A stretch of 64,000 nt of DNA, from NCBI GenBank assembly GCA_030180135.1, contig CM058233.1:108417994-108481993 (forward strand), in the 5' to 3' direction. Below the pieces are notes generated by a model. The model did no database searches. It saw nothing but the letters and a program-made list of their open reading frames with translations, and had not been told where the DNA came from. The stretch comes from Orychophragmus violaceus. Taxonomy: Eukaryota > Streptophyta > Magnoliopsida > Brassicales > Brassicaceae. This document shows positions 11,433 through 22,473 of this stretch, in pieces (position 1 is the stretch's first letter; the number at the start of each line of letters is the position of its first letter). Made by a program: the position numbers and the translations under genes.

Positions 11433-12986
11433 ATGGATCACACTTCGTCTTCTCTTAGATGGAAGATCCTTCGCCAAGCTCTCCTCCATAGATCTGGTAA
11501 AATCCCACTCTCCTTCTTCCAGCATCCATCTCTCCTCATAGCTTAACGAATCATCTCTCAATGTTCCTCAGATTCTCAATCTCAATCTGAGATCAAGCGG
11601 GTTTCAAGGAAACCAACTAAAGGATTCAACTTGATTCCGTGTCAGGTGGTGGATTCGGAAAATTCTCGGGAATCATGCGTTTGCTACACCATTCCCATTC
11701 CTGCTTCTCCCAAACTCTATCTAACGTTAGTAATTTCCTTATTAAGTGTTGATCTTTCGGCTGCTTTGTTATCATCTTCTACAAATTTGAGATCTTTTTA
11801 TAAATGCAGACAAAGAGTGGATAACTGCAGTGATCTCAATGACTTTGAGATATCTCATCGATACAACATTGATAATACAGGACTTGTCTGTAAGATCTTA
11901 ATCTCAGTGCATCTCTGGCTGTCTCTTGTGTTATGCTCTACTCTGTGTAGTTGGTTTGTAAGCGGCTGATATAATCGCTATCTAAACTATAAATGGATTA
12001 GTATCTGCTCAAACACATTGAGTTGCTTAGGGGTCTATCAAATGCTATTTGGACTGTACATCTCTGATATTAATACTTTGAGTTACTGTCATTGTTCTAG
12101 GTCAGTGGCCATCAGAAGAAGTTCTAGCGTACTTTTGTATGTCTCAGCCAGATCGTTTCAGGTTTCTCTATTCATTGTTAAGACTGTGTTACATCTGTGT
12201 TCTTACAACTTCTTCTTCTTCTTACATTTTACTTGACTCGTTGGGATGGTGTAGAGGTAAAAGAGTAATTGAGCTTGGATCAGGGTATGGATTGGCGGGT
12301 TTAGTTATTGCAGCTGCCACTGAAGCATCTGAAGTGGTTATCTCAGATGGAAACCCTCAAGTAGTCAATTGTATCCTTCATGTTTTTTTGTGTGTGTGTG
12401 TGTTTGTGTGTATACTGCTTCATTAGAGTTGTCTTCATTGGCTGAAGCTTTTGGATTCATTGATGTACTTAACATCCAGATATTAAACATAACATAGAAT
12501 CCAACTCCATGGCATTTGGTGGCACAAGTGTAAAAACCATGGAGTTGCACTGGAATCAGCCTGAACTTTCAGAGTTAACCAACACTTTTGACATCATAGT
12601 TGCAAGCGATTGGTAGCTTCCTCATTCTTGATTTTAGTCTTCCGTTATATCGATATATGTTTCTCATCCCTTATTCACTACACCTTTGTTTATTCACCAG
12701 TACCTTCTTCAAGGAATTTCATAAGCATCTTGCAAGTCTCATCAAGGTACTTCTCAAATCCAAACAACCCTCTGAAGCATTATTCTTCAGTCCCAAGAGA
12801 GGTGACTCTTTAGACAAGTTCTTGAAGAATATTAAAGACATTGGTTTACACTATGTCTTAACCGAAAACTATGATGCACAAGTTTGGAAGTGCCATGAGA
12901 AGGTTGTGAAAGGAGATGAATCTTGGCCTAGCTATGACAAGAACCACTGCTACCCTTTACTTATTCGAATTACTGATCAGAATTAG
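11433..12986 (+). CDS. CaMKMT: Calmodulin-lysine N-methyltransferase (CaM KMT)
   Basis: This enzyme class methylates a lysine of calmodulin (Lys115 in plants and animals) using S-adenosylmethionine. Seven exons join in phase: 11433-11496, 11572-11725, 11810-11889, 12101-12161, 12255-12370, 12480-12612 and 12701-12986, giving 297 residues. Motif I of the seven-beta-strand methyltransferase fold, VIELGSGYGLAGLV, is at about residues 123-136; VVISDGNPQVV (ribose-binding acidic loop) and FDIIVASDC follow, as in family-16 protein methyltransferases. The N-terminal WPSEEVLAYF motif fits the family. The C-terminal sequence ends WPSYDKNHCYPLLIRITDQN. The position matches At4g35987. The start was chosen at 11433 because the next Met lies far downstream and the first exon has a good donor. 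Confidence 0.92.
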
Positions 12987-13957
12987 TCAAGACTGTTTCA
13001 TCTTTGCGGCTATGGACGGCGAATAAACGCAGGTATACCCAATAATCTTTCAAGCTTTGTTTAACATTCTGTGTGTTTGCTTTTATGGATGGACTTGAAA
13101 GTTGAAACCTTTTGACTCTCTGCAAGATGCTCTTATCTTCCTTTTTTAAGTATAGAGAGGTCCACACCATAAATATCAACGAGTTAGGCGCCGTTCATCT
13201 AAAGGGAAGATATAGAACAATATAAATAATGAAAGCTAAAGATTCTAGATTAAGTGTACTGCCATTGATGAACTACATCAAGCTTTTTCTTCATTCCAAA
13301 TCCGGCTGCCTTTTCTTGTTTTTCTAGTGCTGAAAATAAACTTTTTTACACAAATAGATTGGGAAATGATAGAGATGATAAAGGAATCATTTTGAGATGG
13401 ACCCGGAACGTCTTTTTGTCTAGAAGAATATATGTGTGTGTGGGTGTGTGTCTAGATTTGATCCTCAATATGATTGGACATTGGAGTAAAAACATGTCTT
13501 TTTGTGCACATTGATTGCAGAACTTTTAGTTTCTTGAATTATGCAGCTCATGAGAATGATTACAAGAAATATTCCAGTTGAACTGCCTTCATCTTGCCCA
13601 CTCTTTGTTTCTACTGCTCTCTCAGTTTTTTTTTACCATTTTTGCAGTAACTAAAGCTACAAGCTGATCCTACAGAAAACCAACGTTACAGGAAGCAGAA
13701 TCGCAAAACGGGAAACAAAAAGAAGCGGTATTTCTAGCTGATCCTCCAATAGCCATATCCGCAAGATGTGAATTTGCTAATGAACTTTCTTCTATCGGTT
13801 GTTGCATCTCTGTACTCTACTCAGTAGTTGACATGAGGTGGTTATCTCGAAGACTTAAAACTGTTTCATACAATACAAACTCACAAATCAATGTTTTGAT
13901 ATTTATAAACCAAACCCTTCGTTCTATAAGTGTTTTCACTATTTTTTTTTTCCTTAC
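12987..13957. other. Methyltransferase 3' region and intergenic DNA
   Basis: The first few hundred bases are the methyltransferase 3' UTR. The rest is AT-rich and has only a short TGTGTG/GGGTGTG stretch near 13431-13451. No gene, RNA gene or defined transposon is seen before the thaumatin fragment. Confidence 0.55.
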
Positions 13958-14025
13958 CTGGACAACTTGGGACAGAAAGTGATGGCGTAATCAGCATCAC
14001 TACAAGTGAAAGTGCTTGTGGCATT
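13958..14025 (-). pseudogene. Fragment of a second thaumatin-like gene
   Basis: The minus strand of 13958-14025 translates to about 22 residues, including ATSTFTCSDADYAITFCP, which matches the TSTFTCAGADYVITFCP end of exon 1 of the intact thaumatin gene at 17413-18164. The fragment even keeps the splice donor (CAG then GTAAGG, 13952-13957) at the homologous position. Upstream of NATSTF the similarity ends, so most of exon 1 is lost. Arabidopsis has two adjacent thaumatin genes here (At4g36000, At4g36010); this is probably the decayed copy of one. Confidence 0.75.
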
Positions 14026-14288
14026 TGTTAACTAGCGTGAATGTTGTACACTTGACACCTTAAGGGGTAAAGGAAAACCAGAATTAACCGAATTTCAAGA
14101 ACCTAATCTTCATCTTAAACGGTTTTCATCTTAGAATCATAAAGTCTAAACTTTGTTTTTGTTTTTTTTTTTGTAAATGGGAATTCTATTGTGAAAGGTC
14201 AATGAATAAACAAACATAGCAACTGTTTTCTTTAGTAAGAATCAAGAAGCAAAACACATATGAGGTGTTATTAGTATTCTTCCATACA

Positions 14289-14925
14289 GTTCTTTGACGG
14301 GAAAGACATTTTCCCAATGAAAACTCTGCAACAAGCTATTTTAGAAGCCGAAAGTTGGAAAGATGCAAATAAAGCGGAACCGATAGAAAAAGAAGATGTC
14401 GAAAGCCTCCCTCAACAAAGACTCAACCTATAGGTCATATGTACCTCCCCTCCATCTCCGATATGCCAGATCGATGTCTCTTGGGTTGATCATGGCTTAA
14501 CCAATGGACTTGGATGGTTTTCTAATGATGCATTTGGGAGAAGGATCAAAGGAACACAAGGATGCATAAGGTGTCTATCTCCACTACATACGGAGCTTGA
14601 TAGTTTGCTATGGACGATGTCTTGTCTCCTAAAAAGGAGAATCTTTGAGGTGGTAATCGAGACCGACTGTTCGGATTTGATCAATATGACGAAAGAACTC
14701 CAAGATTGGCCGAACTTCCGGATATAACTAAATCTCTTCAAATCTTGGAGAGAAGCATTTGTATTATTTGTATTTTTAGACTTACTTTTGATTCCCATGA
14801 GCCTTAATGCTCGTGATGATTCTCTTGCAAAAAGTGTAAGAGTACGTAATTTTTTTTTTCCACGTAAATCATGATGAACCGAATTGGTTAATCTATCGGG
14901 ATGAAAAATAGTACTCTTGCATACA
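14289..14925 (+). pseudogene. RNase H-like retroelement-derived pseudogene
   Basis: Plus-strand reading shows the order of a plant non-LTR-type RNase H domain (RVT_3-like): an N-terminal METLQQAI-LEAESWKDA-like region (14315-14400), a first acidic strand CQIDVSWVDHGLTNGLGWFS (14466-14525), CIRCLSPLHTELDSLLWTM, the second acidic strand VIETDCSDLINM, then FKSWREAF and near the end NARDDSLAKSVRVRNFFF. Stop codons (such as TAG after RLNL and TAA after NFRI) and frame changes break it. It is an old, non-functional fragment. Confidence 0.7.
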
Positions 14926-15169
14926 AAAGCTAAAACTTTGATTACCCGCTAAATTTCCATATGATTTTTGGACGCACATCCATGAACATTATGAGTAAAG
15001 CATCTTCAAAATTATTTTCAGAGCAACCGTTGGTTTCTTAGAATATGATAATTGATGTTTACTGTCCACATATTCCTTATTAATCCAATAAAGAATTCAG
15101 CGCACAATTCTTTCTTAATCCAACAGATAAAATACAGATTATTATGACGCATCTACTTTTTAACATATA

Positions 15170-15843
15170 CTAGATTTTGACCCGCACTTAGAAAGTGCGG
15201 GTTTAATTTTCTTTACAAATTTTACTTTTTATTCATTTTGTTAATAGTAGTTTAGATTTTTAATTATGTAATCTAATTTTGATTATAATTGTTTAACCAA
15301 CATTATAAACACTGAGTTAGCAATTTAGTTTTTTTTTAAATGAATTATGTGTTATTTGGAGGAGATATATCGTAAGGATTAAGAGATTAAAATAACGATT
15401 TCGCATTATATATTTTAATCTGTGTTGTATCGTAAGTTCATATTTTGGAAAAAATATATATATGTGAAAACAATTATTGTAAAAGTTATGTGGTATATGT
15501 TTAATTGTTATTTTATTTATCTAAAATATTATTTTATAAAATACATGTTGTAGTCGTATATATAATTTTCAAATTTGATGGAACTATCCGTTAAAACTTC
15601 ATTTAAACATAAAACATAATTTGTCGCTTCAAATATTTGAATAATATAAATATGGAATCATTTTAATATTTTATTAATTTTAAAATATATCAGCTGAAAT
15701 TATTTACTATATGCGAATTTTTGTTTAGAAAATTTATAATCGAGATTGGCTAATTAATTTTTCAACCCGTTTAATTAATTATATATTTTTCAGTTTGATG
15801 GAAAAACCTGCTAAAAAGTACAATCGTAAAAACATCAATCGTA

Positions 15844-15895
<52 letters not shown>

Positions 15896-16233
15896 CAAAA
15901 TAAAAAATATTAAAATATATTATAAATATATTTTGAATTAAATCATAAATTAGAGAATCTTAATTTATATATAATAGTTGATGTATAAATTATTCATTAT
16001 ATTTATCAATTAATTTGTTTTGATTTTAATTAATTAGGAAAGTGGGACCCATTAGATTTTGGTTGTTTGGTTACATGTTTAATAATTGTCTTGTTTGGAA
16101 ACATGGATTGTAGAGATAATGTTATATTCCCTAATTACCCTTAATGAAGGTTACAAATTCTAATAATATCAATGGCAAATTTCGGAAACAACATTTATGT
16201 ACCATGGTCAGTCACCTGTTTTAATAGTATAGA
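15170..16233 (-). mobile_element. Non-autonomous Helitron, complete, 1,064 bp
   Basis: On the minus strand the element begins TCTATACTATTAAAACAGG and ends with a perfect 9-bp hairpin (15181-15201, loop AGA) followed seven bases later by CTAG (15170-15173). The flanking bases are A (5') and T (3'), as Helitrons insert between A and T without target duplication. These are the established termini of plant Helitrons. There is no coding capacity; the interior is AT-rich and contains a 44-base (TA)n run (15851-15894). Confidence 0.9.
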
Positions 16234-16442
16234 TTTCTAGATAAAACGTAACAGTCAATTTTTTTTAAAAAAAAAGTTTATATAATGTCTCCTACAGTCA
16301 CCATAAAGGCATAAAGACAACAACATGTCTAAAAAATTACGATTGAAGTAATAAACTATACTACAACAAAATCAAATCTAAAACAAATTGATCATTAGGA
16401 GCCCACACACAAGCTGGTTGTTCCAGAATAATCAACTCGCCA

Positions 16443-18164
16443 TCACCAAAATGCGACCGCCAAAACGGCAATGGAAAACATGGTAGAGAGAGTTGCCAAC
16501 GCGTTTGGAGATGCCGCAGAGTAGGTTACGGCTTCGGTCCCAAGTCCGACTCCCTTCGTTGCACTCTTCACACTGAGACAAATTACAAAAACACAAATTA
16601 TTATATAATCTTTTAAAATAACGTTTACATATGTGTGAATATATACTATATATATTATATCGGACAACACATGGACACAGTTCACCGACGTTTGAAAGAA
16701 AAGTTCAATCCATATAACAACAGAGTACATCAGATATTTTTCTATTGTTGATATCATTATTCAAAGTTTCCAACGGGTGAAAGTAAAAATGTCGTCTTGT
16801 CTATGATTTCACAAATTGACAAAACAACACGGTGCATTATTATGACAAGCATGTGTCATCATTTTTGTACCACTGATTTGACCTCACCAATTTTTTTTCC
16901 CAAAACGTTACAAAAAATGAATTATTTATCTAAAAAAACCAAAAAACCAAAAAACTAGAACTCTTGAATGTGATTAAGAAAAATTCATAACCGGACTTCT
17001 TCTAACAGTATCAGAACCAGATTTTTTATTTAAATTTATTCGGATCATCGGAACGAAACCTTTTAATGGGCTCGGTTGATAAACAAAAACGAAACAATTA
17101 TATTAGCGGTTAGCACAAATGGTAAGCCGTTGAATAGTTCAAAACTGTAAGTGGAAGCTGTTAGCAAAAGCGGTTAGCTAAAACTGAGAATAACCATTTT
17201 TATCGTAGTTTTTGATACCATTTTTGTAATCGATAACAAAAAAAAACGGAAAACCTCTAACGTTGTTACTCTTCATACACCAATCAAACCCACTATACCA
17301 AAAACTATCAATTTGTTTTTTCAAATGTTCTTATTCGTGTTTCCACTTGAAGACATATCTTTTTTGTAGTATTTTTTTTTCAATTAGAAATAAAAATGGA
17401 AATATTTATTACCTTGGGTTAGGAGAAGGACAGAAAGTGATGACGTAATCAGCTCCGGCGCAAGTAAACGTACTTGTTCCGTCGTCGTAAGCGTAACTAT
17501 AAGCTCTCGGACACGCGTTTTTGAAAAACAACGAGTACTCACTTGGTTTACACGTGTCCGGCGTTCCAAACGCACCGCTACAACAATACTCCGGCGTCCC
17601 AAACGCCTCACAAGCGCTTTTACAAGCCACTCCTTCAGTCCCCGTCGTCGCCACTTTCAGCTGAGCAGGACAAGGGCCGTTGAGCTCCGCAACGCAGCCA
17701 GTGATGGTACAGTTCCCGGCAGCTCCACCGCCTTGTGGGACGATTGTCATAGGGATGTTGTAACCATCGACGAGACTGACGTCGTAGAAATCGAGACCAC
17801 CCGCTCCGTTTAAGGTGAATTCAGCTAGCGTCGCTGGAGGTGTGGCTCCGGATCCGGAACACTCGACGGCGGAGGAACCGCAGTCTCCGGTGACACAAGT
17901 GAACTTCCCGGTGGTTGCGTCTTGTGTGCAGTGAGTACGGCCCCAGATACGGCCAGACCAAGCGGCGGGGATTGAGATGATGCGTGACTCAGTCGGGTTT
18001 AAAGAGAATCCGGTTGTGGGTAAAGGAGCTGTTCCGGCTCCGGAGAGAAGGCCAGGCCAGACGGTGTAGCTGCACTGGTTAACGACGGTGAAAGTGGTGG
18101 AGGAAACGCCGTAGAGTAAAACAAGAATTAGAGAAAGAAAGAGAGAATTTTGAGATTGACCCAT
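16443..18164 (-). CDS. Thaumatin-like protein (PR-5 family) with hydrophobic C-terminal tail
   Basis: PR-5 proteins are extracellular, disulphide-rich defence and developmental proteins. Two exons, 17413-18164 and 16443-16572, join in phase to 293 residues. An N-terminal signal peptide (MGQSQNSLFLSLILVLLYGV) precedes the thaumatin domain, starting FTVVNQCSYTVWPGLL, with the GRIWGRTHCT and CVTGDCGS signatures, VDGYNIPMTI, and regularly spaced cysteines to TFTCAGADYVITFCPSP. The second exon encodes a Ser/Ala-rich linker and a terminal hydrophobic stretch (NALATLSTMFSIAVLAVAFW), suggesting a GPI anchor, as in some large thaumatin-like proteins. The position matches At4g36010. Its 840-base intron has AT-rich DNA and no recognised element. 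A fragment of a related gene lies 3.5 kb downstream. Confidence 0.93.
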
Positions 18165-18547
18165 TAGAGCAGAGAGTCACCAGAATCTAAATATATGAAC
18201 TTTTTGTGTTTGTGTGACGCCGGAGATGAGTCTTCCGGTGACTCTGTTTCTGCTCTGGTGAGAGATGTTTAAAGAATGTGAAAGTGTTGTGGTGTATATA
18301 TATGTGGGAAAGAGATATATGAAAACTATAGTGAGAAAGAATTGGTTTTGGGGATTGGATCTTTTAAAGGGCGTTAGATTTTTTTAAGAAAGGTCGGCTT
18401 TCACGTGAACCCATGCCGCCTTTGTCTATGTTAGTCGGCCAATGTGCCGTACATGTTCACGTTATTATTGTTTTTTTTATACATAGAATAATATATAGAA
18501 TAATATGTAAGAAACTTTTTTTGGATCATAGGAAACATTATTATATC
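18165..18547. other. Thaumatin-like gene 5' leader and promoter
   Basis: On the minus strand a TATATATA-rich stretch (18295-18320) lies about 130-155 bases upstream of the start codon and is the best TATA candidate. The 14-base word AACATTATTATATC at 18534-18547 is the left copy of the retroposon target duplication. Confidence 0.5.
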
Positions 18548-19147
18548 TTTTTTTTTCGTCTAAAGATTATTAAATTAAAACATCCAAGCTTACAACGATA
18601 GAACCAACGCCGGAACAAACCGGAAACGTAGCCCGAGAGTTTTACGGGAACCTAAGGTGGCAAGGTATAAAACACCTTACACAGACAAAAGCCTCAAAAG
18701 AGGAGACAAATCGAAGACCAAACGAAACACTAAAATAAAGCTGACAAGCGAAGTAGCTTAAGACTAAACCAATCAAACTAAACAAAGCTCCAAATGCACT
18801 CAAACAAGCTCTCATAGAACCATTTTGATGTCGAAGAAGAGTTGAAGAACACGGGCTCAGGTTGAAAACAAACCGAAGAAGAACAAACACTGAGCACATC
18901 CAACCAAACTACGAGCAGATACGAGTCTGAACTCAAGAAGACCTAAGCAGAAACTAACCTCCACGCTCGAACCGAACAACACCGAAGAAGAAGGACCAAG
19001 CACAAGGACAAAACCCTTGAACTCCGAAAGGGAAAAACCGCCTTCTAAGACCTCCAGCTCTTACACGCGGACACTCGTCGACCCGAACCCGATCATCTAC
19101 CGACCAAAGCACGGTGACGTCCTCGCAAGAGAAGAACTAAAAGACAG
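18548..19147 (-). mobile_element. 600-bp non-coding retroposon with 14-bp target duplication
   Basis: The left end starts with a T9 run (poly-A tail on the minus strand). The element is bounded by the same word, AACATTATTATATC, at 18534-18547 and 19148-19161. A tail at one end plus a 14-bp duplication is diagnostic of target-primed reverse transcription. The interior is CCG/GAAG-rich with no long plausible protein, so it is non-autonomous; it could be a Sadhu-like element or a 5'-truncated LINE. Confidence 0.85.
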
Positions 19148-19814
19148 AACATTATTATATCATGTTCGCAATTTTTTATTTGAATTTTCGTCCAATATGT
19201 CAATATGGGTAGCATATGGATATGATCAGGTGTCTTCATGGCGGTGAGCTTGTCCACTTTGATCATTAATACATATCTTATATTCAAACGATCCATTACA
19301 TCTTTTTTGTTTGCAAAATTTTTTTTTTTTTTTTTTTTGGTTGTTAATGTGATAGAGCATACTCATAACTTCGTTTGTTTGTTTGGTAGGTTACACTTAC
19401 CCATCACTAACGTAGATTAATCACCATGTATGTACATGAGCACATATGGTAGCAAAATGTTAAAAAATATAGATATTTATCAGAAAATAATTGAATGATA
19501 ATAAATGGATTGAACGAAAGAGTCGGTGAACAGAAAAATGCTGAAAGAAACACGGTCACTCGTTAGATTCTTCTGCCCTCTTCTGTCTTCCAAGGGACAC
19601 ACGGTCTTCGGAGTATCTATCTACATCCACCCAAGTTGTGTTTATGTCACTCTTACTTAATCATTATAATTATTTACAATATGACAAAATAAAAACATAT
19701 ATGAAGATATTTGAAATTCCGTGTCTTTCTCAATTTTTGTATTCAAACTGGAATATAGAATAAAATGTTCAGGAATACGATATTTAATTTTGTTTTTGTG
19801 TTTTTGAGCTATTA
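19148..19814. other. Intergenic DNA with a long T run
   Basis: The stretch holds a run of about 20 T at 19320-19339 and AT-rich DNA. No gene or bounded element is seen. TTA at 19812-19814 is the left target duplication of the next MITE. Confidence 0.5.
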
Positions 19815-20020
19815 GACCATGTCCATCCATAGTTTTTAAGGGTGTGGTTCTTAACTATTCACGTGGACTTTATTTAAGAACCGGTTCTTACACTGTTCAT
19901 GATACGTGACAGCCTGTCATTCGTCTATTTTTTTTTTTGATTTTTTTTTTACACTTTTCTCAAATTTTTTTTTTTTTTTTTTTTAAGAACCCCATGAGGA
20001 GTTCTTTGATGTGTATGCTC
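19815..20020. mobile_element. TTA-flanked MITE, 206 bp
   Basis: The termini are GACCATGTCCATC and GATGTGTATGCTC (imperfect inverted repeats), with TTA at 19812-19814 and 20021-20023. The inner part contains CTTAACTATTCACGTG, AAGAACCGGTTCTTAC and GACAGCCTGTCATTCGTCTA, shared in reverse orientation with the element at 30667-30868. Confidence 0.85.
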
Positions 20021-20023
20021 TTA

Positions 20024-20557
20024 GAGCTTGTCCATTGATGTTTCTTAGAGAGAAATCCTTAACAAAATATTATTAATTTATTATGGGTCCTACGTGAGGC
20101 CCACATAAATAATTAAGAAACTGTCTCTTAAAATCCTTGTATAAGAACATGAATATCCCTAATACCCAGCCAGGGTATCTTACCTTTTTTTTTTAATATT
20201 TTTTTTTTAAAGCGAAAAAAAAATTAAAAAAAAAAATTGGACCAATCCTGTCGCGTCACGTAGGCGCTACAGGCAAGATACGTATCTTAGCTAAGAAACT
20301 TATGCGGGGAGTATGTTACCTGTTCATGTGGATCCCACGTGGAATCCACAATATTTTAATATATTTTTGGTAAGATACTCACCTAAGATACTTGGATATT
20401 CATGCTCTAAGGATCGATCCTAACACTATTCACGTCACGTGGCGTGATACTATTGGTCTATTTTTTTTTAATTTTTTTTTTCGACAGATTTAAAAAAAAA
20501 AAAAAAAAAAACAAAAAAGTTAAGAAACCCACCACAGTAACACGACTGTGGATGCTC
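20024..20557. mobile_element. TTA-flanked MITE interrupted by a second MITE
   Basis: The termini are GAGCTTGTCCATTG and GACTGTGGATGCTC; TTA flanks lie at 20021-20023 (shared with the preceding MITE) and 20558-20560. Removing the inner element (20145-20407) and one TAA gives a continuous CCTTGTATAAGGATCG, matching the uninterrupted AAATAAGGAT and AGATAAGGAT of relatives at 30773 and 31288. Confidence 0.8.
20145..20407. mobile_element. Inner nested MITE, 263 bp, TAA target duplication
   Basis: Long inverted termini begin GAACATGAATATCC on the left and, read inward from the right end, GAGCATGAATATCC; both then run into GTATCTTACC. TAA flanks it at 20142-20144 and 20408-20410. It contains the GCGTCACGTAGGCGCTACAG word also seen in the element at 4098-4353. 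Confidence 0.88.
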
Positions 20558-22473
20558 TTATGGGAAAGAGACGTAGTGGCTAACGTTTGATATGAATTTA
20601 GTAAGATTGTTTATAAAAAGGAAAGAGAAGGTGTTGGGTCAACGACATTCGAAGCTTTAGTTGTGTGATGTGGAGATATCAACTTGGTTGGTTCATGCTT
20701 CTTTCATTCTTACAAGTTATTTATGTTTATATAGGATTAACAAGTACCACAAGTTAGGTTAGGTCTCATGTGTGTTTCTTGAGAACTCAAATGGATATTG
20801 GAACCTCAAATAAATAAATGATAAATGCGATTGCAATTGGTAAAGGATATCTAGTAAACTTCGGCCAAATCTAGGTTTGATTCGGATTGACAATCAAAGC
20901 TTTCGCATGAGTTTTCCGATCTAGAAATTAATTGGCTAAACCGACTAATCTTGCTAGAAATCATACCCAAAAAATACTACAAGTTAGGCTAGGTCTCATA
21001 TGTGTTTCTTGAAAACTCGATATTCTTCTATAAGATCCAAGCAAAATTAGCTGACTGATTATGGCCGGCCTCGACTGTTGTTTGCGTTTTCACTTAAGTT
21101 TATGTTTAATATGATATGATTCAGAGATGAACCTACAACATTTCGCACCTAAACAAAATTAGTGTTAAACCACTAGCTAGAAACGAAACAGAGGGTTTAC
21201 CGTTTGTAACCAACAGAAAGCATAGATCTATTCGGATTTGATGCCAAGTGGGATGGTTCTTCTCGTTTGATACAGAACTTCAAAGTTCTCTCATAAAACA
21301 ACTTTTACAAGAGATCTCAAATGGATACTGGAAGCTCAAATAAATAACTGATAAATGCGATGTCAGTTGATTACTGTAGGGTTTTGGTTTATTGGAACAA
21401 TCATCCAAATCCAACGATATGAACACAAGTGGACGTGGCTGATGTTTTAACCTAATCATGTTTTTATATATATGTGTGTATTACTAACTATTAATCTAAC
21501 CAATGATAATTCAATTGTGTGGCTTTGTCAGGACATGAAAAGGTGAACAACCAATCTTGGGTTTCCAGTTTCTTCTATTAGCAAGATTCGTCATCAATCT
21601 TGGATTTTGCTAATTATGACTGTAATTAGGTATCAACTTAAAACTAGATATCAAAGTGTTAGTAACATATGAGGATAGTTTTTTTGTATATCAGGTTCAA
21701 ACGATCATTGGTTCGAAGAGTTATTCTTTAAATAAAAATTCCAAAAAACTATTTTCAGGTTTAAAATAGATTATAAACCTAAAACTCAAAATTTCAACAA
21801 AAAATACTTAGGTTTTGAATGGTTGCATTGATCAAAGTGGATTAATCTGCGAGCAGTTAAAACAGTTTTTATTTACTATCGGGAGTATTTGATTTAAAAA
21901 GATGCAAACAAGAAACAATAAAAGAAGTCCACTATAAACTAAGTGCATACCATTTTAATAAACAAATAAATTTAGTCCGTAATAGATTTTTATCCGCAAC
22001 AGACTCTAATCCGCAACTGACAAACCTGATCTAAAAATAAAATAGTTTAGTCCGTACCTAAACTAGTTTAATGTAACTGTTGTTATCATTCAGACCTTTA
22101 AAACTAAATCGGATAAACTAGTTTAATGTAACCGTTGTATAAAAGAGGTAACAAACATTCATCCGGTACGAAGAATGCAATAAACTGAAACTAGCAACAA
22201 CTCAACAAAAAGGACAAACCTCAAAGTGACATAAGCAAAAGTACAAAAGTCATATCAGAACCAAATCTAGCAAAAAAACTTATAGAGTCATCACAAATAA
22301 AAGGATTTAAATTCTATTTGTATAATAATAGTAATGAAACTCAAAACATCAAAACATAAAACATCAAAAAAGGACCAGGCAAATTTCATCATTCCCATCA
22401 GAAAAAGATAATAAATGAAAACGAAGAGGAATAAATCACTCAAATTCATCTTCATCTGTTGATTAGGAAGTAA
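20558..22473. repeat. Downstream region of the zinc-knuckle gene with split repeats
   Basis: Intergenic DNA. Block A (CAAGTTAGG-TAGGTCTCAT) occurs at about 20752-20793 and 20981-21021; block B (AAATGGATA-TGGAA-CTCAAATAAATAA) occurs right after block A at about 20788-20840 and again at about 21316-21362. A shorter duplicate, AAACTAGTTTAATGTAAC, occurs at about 22060 and 22116. The last few hundred bases are the probable 3' UTR of the zinc-knuckle gene. No coding gene is seen. Confidence 0.6.

Noticed and set aside
14490..14798. Minus-strand 102-residue open frame
   Set aside because: It is the shadow of the plus-strand RNase H-like pseudogene.
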